This document shows, one piece after another, positions 10,721 through 21,713 of a stretch of 64,000 bases of DNA (position 1 is its first letter; every line of letters begins with the position of its first letter). The notes beneath the pieces are model-generated. The model ran no database searches. It was given only the letters and a program-made list of their open reading frames with translations, and was not told where the DNA came from. Made by a program: the position numbers and the translations under genes. This DNA comes from Linepithema humile (Eukaryota; Arthropoda; Insecta; Hymenoptera; Formicidae). The DNA lies in contig NC_090130.1 in the NCBI RefSeq assembly GCF_040581485.1, positions 4,402,001 through 4,466,000 of the forward strand, given 5' to 3'.

Positions 10721-13700
10721 ACGGCGCGGATTAGATAAAAGCGCTATTTTTCACGCAAACTTTGTTCGCGAGTTGACGATAGACGCGTCGCGGATGGTGC
10801 AACGAGGGAAAATATATACGGGCCGTTTTACAATTTGATACTTTCGAATAGACTACATGAGAGAAATCGCTCAGGTGAATTATTGTCAGCCGGGATTGAT
10901 AAGCTAAAGCGTTTGGATTTTTCTCTCCTCGTTCGCATACTATTATCTCCCGTTTTGAACAATTTATCGCGTGACTCTGTTGTACCTTCACAATGCAATA
11001 TTGTTTTATTCGTCAAAAACTTAGCCAAACGACATTTCATTACGAGTGAACCGCTTTGCGGTCGGCTGTCAGGCGATCGAGATTTGAGAACTAATGTTTG
11101 TAATTATTTAGTACATGCGAAATGATAGCCGCAACTGAAAGCGATATGATAATCAAGATAATTTCGAAATTGACAATGCAAACGCAAGCCCAAGTTTCCC
11201 TCGCTGAACTAAGATTCCCATTTGTAGTTTGACTTCAGTCGTCTGAATATTATTACATGTCCTGCTTTTGCCAAACTTCGTATTTAGTTCAAGGAACTTC
11301 TCTCGCAGCGGATCTGGGAACTGAAATTAAGTATGCATTTCGATAAAAATAGTGTTACAGCGCAAGATGTACCACCCTATTAAAAGTACTCTCCCCATAT
11401 TTCTGAGCTCTATCTCCAGCGAATCTGCACCTGAGCAAAAATTAATTGCTAATTACTTACAATCTTTTCTCGAGATACCTTCTTCTATTAAATTTTTTTT
11501 CTCTGCTCCTTTTTGCTACTCTAATCCCCTCTCTCGTGAAACACACGTATTTTCGGGTTTGTTCGACGGTAAATTCTGTGCGGTTAGTTGCCGTGTCTCG
11601 CGAGAAAAACCCTCAAAATACAGATGATATTACAGTTACGTGAACAAGATATTCATTTTTCATTTATTTCCACTTGAAATATACACCTCGCGTAAACTTT
11701 TTGCTGTTTTCCAGCAAGACCACTCCACGGCTACTAGGATGCTCGAGAGGGCGCAAAGCACGCGCCAAGCACACAAGTGGGATACATCGAGATCATGTTA
11801 TCGTCAAATTGAATCGCGTTTCGCGATTGCCAGAATACGAAAGCATGGAGCGACTTGCAAAAACGATATAAACGTGCCAACGAACGTTTATTTATTATCG
11901 GCATTCGATCGAATGTTTCACTCGATTCACTACGCGATAAAACACATTGTGTTTTTACTACTACATTTCTTCCCAAATAAAAAAATTTAAATATAAGTTA
12001 TTATTTTTCACAAATTCTTTTAACAATTATTTTTTTCTAATGAAATGTTCTAAGAATCTAATCAATATTTTTCTACAATTTTATACAATGTATAATATAA
12101 ATTATCCTTTTATATCGCATTCTACAAACTTTCTTACAAAATCTTTCGCTACAAAATTTCGTTAAATTCGTGCTTACTTCAAATGGATAACAAAATTTTT
12201 AACAGTTACATATCAATATTTTTATTTCGAGAAAACTGAACATTTGCCAAGTATATATTGAACTGTTTCACTCGCTTCGGTGCAAGTTTCTGAAGTTTGC
12301 TCAAATATTTCAGAAATGCCCTGTATATAATGCATTCATAAAATCTAGATCTATTAGGGCTTAGGGATCCGCCGATCGACAAACTTCGGATTCCAGGAAT
12401 CCGCCAACTTTGGGAATGTAGAGTTCAGGTTTGAGTTATAATTCGTTCCAATCCAAGTTCAAGTTTTGGAACATATGAAGCAACTTTTCGGCTTGAACAC
12501 TGCGATATCAGCTATCGCAAAGAATTCAATAACGCGGCACATGTAGTTTGAATTGAGACGTCCATGAGAAAGAAAGAGAACAAGGGAAACTCGGATTTCC
12601 TTGCGATTTCCGTTAAGCTGGATTTGGCATGTGGCCACAGACCACTTGTCACTGGATTCAGTGATAAGCCGTGCGTCGATTTCATCGATTTAAATGTTTC
12701 ATCTATTTTTATTATCTGTATTATATATATGTATTATCTATATTCAATATAAATATAATTAAAAAAATTTTTTTTTAAATATTTACAAAAAAATTTACAT
12801 GTTACGTGACATTTGTTGCATCAAAATTTATAGAAATAATAAAAATTATATAGGCAGCAACGAACGTGTTAACAAACATTCAAAAATTGCAAAAAAAGAA
12901 CACGATCAAATCTTCGTGAGTGAAATTGTTTCGAAATTCAAATAGTGTTACTAACGCGCTACATTTTTTAGACAGCTCTCCACAATTATTGTGTTTAACA
13001 ATCAACAAGTTTTTGACGGAAATGATTTTGTGTACGAGATAAACGCGATGAAGGGCCGGACATGACAGCATGAACTGCGGCGAACGCGATATTGTGTATA
13101 ACGTTCGTGCACGCAGCGATATAACGTCCGTTCGCGTGAGTTTGCATTTCAAATAATTTCGGTGGTCACGAGGAGGCGAGGGGAGTAATTGTACAGCGTT
13201 ATGAATGCGCACAATTTGCCGCATTCTGAATCTAAACGTTACACACTCCGATGACACACTGTTAGCGGTGTGTATTGTCTTCCGTTATGATTACAGCTCG
13301 CAAATGCGCGACGCCAACAAAACGGCGAAGTATATCACGCGATTCGTGTGTGATTGATAACACGGATATTTAGTTATTACGCGCTATCCAAATCTTCGCC
13401 ACACACTTCATCGCGGCAGCAGGAACGCGCCCCGTGATTGATTAATGTTACAAAGCGAACACCGTGTGATTGAAAATTAACAGAACGTTGTCGCTTATAT
13501 CAAGACAGTTGTTTTCACGATCACATCGCCGTTATATTCACTCATCTCTCTAATTCCGAAGGGTTTTCTCTTTCTTTCTTTCTTTTTTCTTTGCCCGTCT
13601 TTCCGTTTCGTCCCCTCGGCTATTTCCATCGTGAAATCTTCTTATTGCGTTATGCAAGCGGCTCAGAATCCAATTTACATAATACTTTTGCGGTAATTTC

Positions 13701-14134
13701 TCGGTCTTGTAAACTCTGTTCTTTCAGTTTACTTTGGGAGAAAAGCGGCACAAGCTCAGCACAACAATCACGCTGCGCCGAGCACATATAACGCAAAGAT
13801 AATAACGTTGAAAGCGTTGATTTATCGATGCGCGCAGTAATTAAAATGCTTCAACACATTCGCGATTTAATACAATTTAGATATTCTCACCTCGTATAAA
13901 TCATAACCGGTCGCCACGTAAGAACCTTAATAAATCAAAGCGCAAACGACTTTTCTTATTTGCCTCGTAAATTATGAGGATCAATTGTGTCACGAGTATC
14001 GTGATATAACTTTGAAGTATCGTGTAACGACGGTTTGTCGACTCGCCGCTGTTTCTCGATGACGTGTACAAACGCTGTCGATGACTAATGTCCATACTAC
14101 TAAACCAGACGTGATAACAAAAGTAATCGCTTAC

Positions 14135-14287
14135 CTGTGTGAAGAAGTAGTAGTAGACGTTCATACCGCGGGCCGCGAATAATTCCGCGAAATATGTGGA
14201 TGGGCAGATGAAGAAATAATCCCCCACGACGTCCGCTATCGCTCTCTGATTCAAATAGCCATCCTTTATCCGATCCCAATCGGTATA
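14135..14287 (-). CDS. Ace: Acetylcholinesterase internal exon (YTDWD...FFTQ)
   Basis: A 153-bp exon of 51 codons, phase 0 at both ends, between a tgtttcag acceptor and a CAG/gtaagc donor. It reads YTDWDRIKDGYLNQ, then IADVVGDYFFICP, then the helix leading to VYYYFFTQ. The VVGDYFFICP core is the conserved cholinesterase motif; its Cys (codon 14206-14204) matches Torpedo Cys402 and should pair with the Cys in the last recognised exon. YYYFFTQ is the beta-strand before the catalytic-His exon; Drosophila and Torpedo have His where this gene has Gln at the exon edge. Joined to the previous exon the peptide runs IIFQ-YTDW, which fits the family exactly. Confidence 0.95.
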
Positions 14288-15657
14288 CTGAAACAGAAAA
14301 CCATAAAATCCATTAGAGATTTATCAATTTAATCAATCGATTTAATTAAATTTAATCAATCAAAAGCTTGATCTTGAGCGACAAATTTAAATTCAGTTCT
14401 ACTGCACCTCACAAAAAAAGAATTACGATTCCACAATTTTTCGACATATTATAAGAAATTTTAAAAATAAAAATTACAGATTTATCCAGCTTTTCTGTTT
14501 TAATAAGTAAAATTCATAAAAAAGCAAAATATAATGAGATTTTGTTCATTATTTTTTATTAGTCATGATTATATGTTTAAGCTTAATTAAATTTCGACTT
14601 TATAAAATAATTCTGTTTTTAAAAGAATTAATCTATCCGCGTTTTTAAAAACTTTTCTTTCTAAAACATTTTCAGTGTTTTAATTTTAATTAATATGTAT
14701 TATAATGTAATATATATTTTTAATTTGATGATGTATCAAAACGCATTATTAAAATAAATTAAATTTTTAAAAATCTTTGAAAATAAAAATTACATAAAAT
14801 AGAATAAATTATTAAAAATAAATTCCTATATAATGCGCAATATTTTGTTCATTACGCCTTTCTATTTTTCGTTGTGTTAACGATTTTTTAATTATGTAAA
14901 ACACAACTAGGGATTAGACGACAACTTAGGAATTAAACGAAATTACATCGATGATGCTTGGATCACTTTGTATTGTATACATATTTACACTCAATTTTCC
15001 ACCAATCGAAACGGTAAACAAGCGTGTGTTTTCACGAACTTATTCCGTTCAATCGTTCGCGCGTGTGCAGGATTAGCGATAAATTTATCAAAGACACAAG
15101 TTCTCCCGACGACCTTTATGTGCGCCGTATGTACCGTCGTAAACGGAAGACATCCTCGCCGATGTGCCTTGTTCCTGGCTACTTAATGAAATGTACACGG
15201 AACTCGAGGTTTCACGCAGCCATGAAACGCGGCCCTTGACAAAGCAACTTTGACGTGGCGTTCTGCTGATCGGAAAGTAATTAGCGGTCGGCTAGCAGAA
15301 TGGAGCGCTTTGAAGAGTGACATTACCCGAGTACATAACAATATCGATTTTCCTCACGACCACAACCAGCTTGTCACGCACTAGAAAACTTGTTAGAAGT
15401 GTTGTGTTTATTAGATCTTCGATCTTTCTTATGGAATTTTGTTGCGAGAGCATGCGTTTTGTCATATTTAATTATTGTCCTATTCAATTTTATCCTATTA
15501 AATACATTAGTTAAACTAATTTTTTTTCTTTTAGAAAAATGAACACATTATGTAATATAAAGCTAATCGCTGTTTTTATTTAGAGTATATAATATCGTTA
15601 ATCCTATTTTTAATACTAGATATTACGTGAAAAAATATACTTTATGTCCGTTCTTAA

Positions 15658-16460
15658 CCAGTTGAGTGGTAGATTTTTCCGAAAGATTTGTGCCAAAAGC
15701 GGTAAGAGCCAAAAGTTAAAATATCAAAAAACGGTGAAACATGAGTTCAAAGTTTTCGAAAAAGCAACTTTTCGGAATGAGTGTGAATCCTCCTCCCCCC
15801 GCGCCCTGGGAGGCAAGGGGGGGGCAGAATAGGGGTGAAAAATGTTAAATGACACCATGGGTCGAGTGGGGATCATTTGAAAGGGCGTTTCAAAACAAGA
15901 ACAATGATTTTTGAAAATGTTTATTACGACTTTCCAGTTCAAAAGTGGAAGTGGATCAAAAAAGGGAGGTGGACTTCCGAAAAGCGATCATCTCCGATTT
16001 GACTTATATTCAGCCTAAATACTTATTTTATCTAGTAAATAATATTCCCAAATGGATTTTTGGCGCAAATGCTTCCTCCGCCCCCAGCCCCCTTCAAAGG
16101 TTCAAAAATAAAACTGTTTTTGTTAATTATTTCAAAAAGTATTGATTGTACGAAAAAAGTTGTCAAACAAAAAATGAAGCTCATAAAAAGCTCTACAAAT
16201 AAGGTGTTATACATATTTTACCTAACTCCAATATTTGAGTCGTTTTAACAATTAACAGTCGCCATATTGGATCCGCCATTTTGAATTTTGCAATTTTGAC
16301 AACAGATTTGAATTCAGCAGCCCAAAAAACCTTAGGATATCAAGTTTGGTGCAAATCTGTTGAAAATTAGTGGAGTTATTTAGAAATGTACATATATGAT
16401 ACATTACCACGTTTGGCACTTTTTTCTTTGTACATATATGATACATTACCAATCAACTGG
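15658..16460. mobile_element. Non-autonomous DNA transposon (MITE) with TTAA flanks, piggyBac-like
   Basis: The element is flanked by TTAA on both sides (15654-15657 and 16461-16464). It begins CCAGTTGAGTGGTA, and its right end reads CCAGTTGATTGGTA on the other strand, matching at 13 of 14 positions. A second inverted match (GTGCCAAAAGCGG against GTGCCAAACGTGG) lies just inside both ends. Internally it is non-coding, with C-runs, phrases such as GCCATATTGGATCCGCCATTTT, and a 22-bp direct repeat near the right end. TTAA target duplication is the hallmark of piggyBac-type transposases; no transposase is present, so it would need one in trans. The family name is inferred from the TTAA alone. Confidence 0.8.
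16387..16453. repeat. Two copies of a 22-bp direct repeat at the transposon's right end
   Basis: The word TGTACATATATGATACATTACC occurs at 16387 and again at 16431-16452, 44 bp apart. The second copy abuts the terminal inverted repeat, so this looks like a subterminal repeat of the element, possibly a transposase-binding duplication. Confidence 0.75.
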
Positions 16461-19274
16461 TTAAATTTTTATTCTCATAAATAAACGAGAAAATCAATAT
16501 CTATATATTTATATCTAAATCTGAATTCAATGAAGTTATACGACTTTTAATGCATTACATAAACTAACTTTTTTAGAAATATCGAAATAGCGAAAAATAT
16601 TCAATATAGAAAAATACAAAAAATTTAAGAACCTCTAAAATTATTGAAATTATTAGAAAACTGTCATTTTTTACATTATTATTGCCATATTATAATAGTC
16701 AATACAAAATAAGTAGCTCTTAAAATTTCAGACGGTGACTTTTATAATGTTATAAAATCATACATCTTTATTACATTAAACACATTGATTGTTTTCCTTT
16801 GTACTTATTTTAAAAGTTCTTTTATTGAATTAATGTAAGTTCTTTTATTGAAGAAAGAGAAATAACCTCGCATTATATCGTTGGAACTACCATCAAATGC
16901 GACTTTTCAAACACATTCCGGTTAATTACTAGCATTTGATGATCTTATTGTACTCTTTTATGTATAGCTTGTTCGTACCATAGTTTGAAAGAATGGCAGT
17001 TACGCGAATGAAAACGGCGATATGTGCTAATAATTGAAATATTGGGTGAATTTTAGTATTAAAAAAGTATTTATGATACTCAGTGAACTAATAACAAAGA
17101 TAGATATTTTGTAATCGATCTTCTGAAGCGCATAAATACGCTTTACGTATCTGTCGTCACATGTGCCGAATGTATAAAGAATCACGCAAGAACTACTTAA
17201 GACAAGAAATTAAAAATTCTCCCAAATTAAATTGTATAAAAATATGAATCATAATAAATAAATAGTAAAGTCCATTTTTCAATCAATTTTGAAAAGATAG
17301 CCTTGTTAATAAAATTCAAAATTACACTACAAACATATTTACTGTTAAAAATTAATAAGTTTTTATTAACAATTTTTCACTAATTTTTTTCAAAAACATA
17401 GACCTCACATTCTGCAAAAGAAAGTTTGTATAAAAAAAGAAAGCGAATCATTTTTAGATGCTTTTGAATGTGTTAATATTTATTATATACAAGAAAAGTA
17501 AAAAAATTGAATTTTACATTGTTTTCTGTTATATGTAGTCATGATATACTGAAGTAATATTTCCACAAATGGTTTTTACATGTAAAAATAATTCTTGCTT
17601 TTCGCGTATTTAATTTACACGATAGCTTCCGATAAACGTGTTAACAATGCACAAATCGAGGATTACCAATAATTCGTTTCCGGCGACAGTGCTATACGAG
17701 TCTCGTTATTTTTGTTCTCGCTTTTTCTTCTTTATTCAACGCGATCGTGTATTTGCCCGTGTAACACACGGTTATAACACACACGAACATATTCCGGAAA
17801 ATAAGGAAGCGCCGTTGGAAACTGCATATGGGTATTCCGTAAATCACTCAAGAAACACAAACTACACCACGGTGAATTTTCGCCGAACAAATATTTTCGG
17901 CAGAGATATTACACCGTAGTGATTACAATTTAAAAAATTTTAGTTCGCTAGAAAAAGTGGAATAAACCTTATTGTTTGCAAAATCAAATGTACAATACAC
18001 TATCAGACAATAAATTCTATTAATTTCTATTAAATTTTATTCTTTCTAAAAGTACCATTACACAATAAAATGATCAAAAGAGCGAGTAAAAAATATGAAT
18101 TAAATGTGATAAATTAAAAAAAAAAACAAAATCCGTGGTTAACAGTAGACTGAGTTTTTTTTAAGTAAAATGTAAAAGTTGATTTTTAAAAAAATGTCTA
18201 TGCGCAAAAAATTCTTTTACACTACTCTGTGTAATTTGTGTTTGCGGTATGACATGAAAGGTAAAGATAGCATTTTAATTACGGTCGTTCAACAAAAGCA
18301 AACGAATCGATAAATATTCCCTTTCGAGTCAAATTTGAGTTTCATCGGCCGATAGAGGGCAACTCTTCTTGATTAAAAAAATATTGCGGTTCGTTATAAT
18401 CGCAATTACATGGAGCATTGTCTCTGGTTCGCGAGAAATCGACGTGCGCGCAAAAAAAGACCGGAGGGCGTAAAAAGCTGCGTGGAAAAAGAAATAAAGG
18501 AAACAGCGAGATAGGCGTTCCAATTAACGGTTTTTTACTTTACGCTCCATCCGTATCCAACGTGGCAGTGAGAAATGCACATTTAATAATATAACCGTGA
18601 CCGATCCTATTTAGCAAAGCAAGCTGATGCCGGCGTGCATTTTTAACGCGATCCGCGAGACTTTCATACATAAGTAAACGGGCCAACAATCACGAACAAA
18701 AGCTGAAATTATTATGTCTGAACACTGCTTTATGCATCATGTCGCCATTAATTATGAATTACTATCGCATTATCGTGAATTACTATATGAAGTTGGAGCG
18801 CGTATAGTATTGTTGTGATATTCCTACGTTTCTCTAGTCTGACGCGCATGTGCGGATATTAACCTCTTGTGGAGGTATATGCTATTTAAAAAATACTCGT
18901 TGTTGCCGCAGAATGTATATATGTGCCGTCTGGAAAGCATTTGTTGCAGCCGCGAGGCATATAAATATAAACACTATCTTAAACTATAAATTTTTACACT
19001 CTGCCTCACCGAAATAATTACTTTAACTTTCGTAATTAATCCATGATATCTCAAATTAATTATCCAAGATGAATGTTTCTGGATTTATTAAAAATACTCG
19101 AATCTCATCTTTAAAGAAAACTTGTTTCGCTGCAATTTTTTTACGCGAAGATATTAATCGATTAATTATATCGATCCGCGATCACATGCCGAGTGATTTC
19201 GATTCTGGGGCAAAGCCGATTGATTCTGGCAGTCTCTCGCACATGACTCTCGCTCGATCTACGCTACTACTGGT

Positions 19275-19288
19275 CAGCTGAGCAGCTG
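19275..19288. promoter_or_regulatory. Two adjacent CAGCTG E-box words
   Basis: TCAGCTGAGCAGCTGA places two CAGCTG words 8 bp apart inside an Ace intron. bHLH factors bind such words, but a pair can occur by chance; listed as a sequence observation only. Confidence 0.3.
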
Positions 19289-20003
19289 ATTGTAGTAACT
19301 GTAATATAGCGTAATAGTTACGCAACAGCTTACGCGCGCCGCGTTCATTCATAAATGAAGCGCGCGTCGAATGTTTAAAACGTTATAATTTGGCGAAAAA
19401 TTGATGTGCAGCAATATGCAGCAGAAACGAATTTTCTGTATTTCGCATTCCACAAACGGTAAATTATAAAATATAACAGAATTTTCTTACACAACTATAG
19501 AATATTTGTTCATTCGTAAATAATATTGATGTATGGCTAGCAAAGTTTGAATTTATTTAGTCTACTAAAAGGAATGATAAATTTAACGAGTTACTGGCTG
19601 CAAAGCAAGGCGTGGAAATATGAATGCACAAAACTTAATGACAAACTTCGAGAAGTGGCGTGGCAATTTCCATCTTTTAATACTCGTCTTTTATTTGCAC
19701 TCGAAAAGGCGCAATTACTTTTTCTAAAATAACACGCAGAACGTTTGAGAAACTGTATTTCTGTTTAATTTATTCATGGAAATGGTTCGATACAGCACCA
19801 GAATGAGTGCAGAATGAAACGTAACGGAACGCATAAAATAGAAAAAGCACATGGCACGTGCGAAAATGTTATGATGACGTATAGCAGAAGGCAGAGCGAA
19901 GGAGAAGAGAAAGGAAGGTGCTCGTAAGCGGCAGGCACGGAATTAATAAAAGAGATCAAAGTGATTTTACGTTGTTGTCTTACGAACCCCTTCGATATGG
20001 AAG

Positions 20004-20006
<3 letters not shown>

Positions 20007-20055
<49 letters not shown>
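20007..20055. repeat. TA dinucleotide microsatellite
   Basis: About 24 uninterrupted TA units inside the 7-kb Ace intron, likely length-polymorphic. The Tyr/Ile-repeat frames across it are artefacts. Confidence 0.95.
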
Positions 20056-20058
<3 letters not shown>

Positions 20059-21333
20059 TTGCAGCAGCAAAACATGTAATAGTTATCGTTATAATATTCG
20101 CAAAATCTGTGCGCCGATCAATAGTGACTGCTTCGCGCTCCTGTGGCGCCGTGCCGAAAAGATCAAGAGAATAATAAGAAAATATAGCGTAATCTTACGA
20201 TCTTTTGCTAAAATTAATATACATATATTATAGTTTTCTAAAAAAATGCATAAATTTTTACTACTGTTCCATTTATATTTGACCCATTTCTGTTAATGCA
20301 ATAATTCTATGTGTGTAACATTCATGAATTTCAGTTTTTCAATTTTTTATCTTCGCAAAAATAGCAGACTAAACGTCAAGATTTATAATAAATCAAACAC
20401 CAATATATCCTGCAGTTAATTAATTAATTAATATTCAAAGATGATAATGTTCAATTGTATATGCATATGTCAAATACTATTTATTTCAATAAATCGTGCA
20501 AATTGACATCTGATATATGGTCCATTAATTCTTTATGCTGCAAAAAGGAAACCCCGAAGCGACTTAGCGACAGTTACAAGTACAAGTTAGCTAACAAGAA
20601 GAGCGCTCGAGGCCGATGAATATAGCCGGGATCTCGCTGAGTGGTAGTTTGTAAAAAAATATGGGTCGCAGTGTGCCGCTGTGCCTTCTGCTCGACGTGT
20701 ATATACACTTCTGTGTAAGGAACGTAATTCGGATGCTATCTCAATCCCGTGAGAGACCTTGGTTTCCAGAGTTCAAACGCGTTTAGCGTTCTAAAGCGCT
20801 CTGTTTGTCGGTATATAGATGTGTAATTAAAATAAAATAAATTAATCTGTACTATTTTATTTTGTACTCGCTTTTAATTAGCGGTTAAAGCGGTAAAACT
20901 GATACATTTCTCCAACTTAATTTCAGCTACTATCGTATCTTTCAGTTAATATCTATTATTTTCACGTTACCAGTTGTACGTATCTCACATATACCGTGAG
21001 AATATACGGTTTTACTATTTTCTGCAGCTATAAAATATTTCTAACAATGAAGTCACAGTGCGAAACAATATTTTAAATCAAGAGTATTTCGTGAACGAAG
21101 AAATTCCATGTGAACAACATATCGGAGCACAAATGTTATAAATTTTTATTTACGAAATAGCCAGAGACAAAAATTGTAAAAACAACAATAACCGGTATAA
21201 TAACGTTTTTAAAGCAATTTCATGTGATTTATCGAAAGAAAAAGCTACGTATATTCCGGTTTTTTTTTAAATTGTGTCAGATTTTAATCATCAACAAGAA
21301 AAAGCGAAAGTCTATATAGTGACGAAAACTTAC

Positions 21334-21476
21334 TTGGAAAATGATGGCTTCTCGTTCAATTTGCGACATATTTTTGAAGATGGTATGAATAATGTTGAGA
21401 AACTTCTCTCGATCTATGGAACTGGCCTGATCTTTCTCGAAGAAGTCGATAAAGTCGTATAGAATAAAATAGGTTC
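21334..21476 (-). CDS. Ace: Acetylcholinesterase internal exon (GTYF...IIFQ)
   Basis: The exon starts after a tttcag acceptor and ends in CAA before a gtaagt donor. It opens with two bases completing a Gly codon (phase 1), followed by 47 codons: GTYFILYDFIDFFEKD, then a helical stretch to EREAIIFQ. This is the segment immediately after the catalytic Glu in cholinesterases. The Tyr-Phe pair matches Torpedo Phe330/Phe331 (Drosophila Tyr/Phe), and the Tyr three residues on matches Torpedo Tyr334; these line the active-site gorge. The Glu itself should be the last whole codon of the next upstream exon, which I did not find in this window. Sequence identity to Drosophila Ace is high by eye over the first 16 residues and over the EREAIIFQ end. 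The 143-bp length is exactly consistent with the phases. Confidence 0.95.
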
Positions 21477-21671
21477 CTGAAACAGAAAAATGTGTGGAGA
21501 TATTAGCAAAATATATAAAAACATTGAGCGAAAAATTATATTTACATATATTTTAATCAGAATATCTTACTAACAATAAATAATACAAATAATTTTTATC
21601 GCATTCACATATATTTAAAAAGTTATGATGAGCCAGCGGTTTTTGCGTTTCGCTTACACGTCGTGTGAATG

Positions 21672-21713
21672 GTTGTCAAGTACCATGCTTGCGCCGCCGC
21701 GGTACTTGACAAC
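21672..21713. repeat. Perfect 13-bp inverted repeat with 16-nt GC-rich loop
   Basis: GTTGTCAAGTACC at 21672-21684 is exactly inverted at 21701-21713 around the loop ATGCTTGCGCCGCCGC. The arms do not extend outward. It lies about 200 bp 5' of an Ace exon, within the adjoining intron. Confidence 0.85.

Larger units (their letters stand above)
9604..14134 (-). other. Ace intron (4.53 kb)
   Basis: Bounded by gtaagc at 14134 and gttgcag ending at 9604. It contains a GC-rich block at 9960-10720 with a perfect 9-bp hairpin and a 300-bp polypurine tract, then AT-rich sequence. A patch with repeated ATCCGCC/CAACTTTGGG-like words lies at 12360-12420. No exon was recognised. Confidence 0.88.
14288..21333 (-). 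other. Ace intron (7.05 kb)
   Basis: Bounded by gtaagt at 21333 and tttcag ending at 14288. It is AT-rich with short CpG-rich patches. It hosts the TTAA-flanked transposon (15658-16460), a long TA microsatellite (20007-20055) and a pair of adjacent CAGCTG E-box words (19275-19288). No further exon is needed or seen, because the flanking exons join in phase. Confidence 0.85.
6303..21476 (-). other. Ace: Acetylcholinesterase gene, 3' half (span of the four recognised exons)
   Basis: This span holds four consecutive coding exons of a Drosophila-type acetylcholinesterase, the enzyme that hydrolyses acetylcholine at cholinergic synapses and belongs to the alpha/beta-hydrolase (carboxylesterase type B) fold. 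Splice phases chain correctly: phase 1 into the first exon, 0 between first and second, 0 between second and third, 2 between third and fourth, and 1 out of the fourth. The RTSTNVWGEWMGVMHGDE block matches the ace-2/Drosophila lineage rather than the ace-1 lineage, whose equivalent block has a KHRSKNNPWPSW-type sequence. The catalytic His and both Cys of the C-terminal disulfide are present. The signal peptide, the GESAG serine, the catalytic Glu and the C-terminal tail are not in these exons. Introns grow toward the 5' side (3.0, 4.5, 7.0 kb). Confidence 0.95.

Noticed and set aside
19961..20100. Open frames with long Tyr/Ile repeats
   Set aside because: They are translations of the TA microsatellite.
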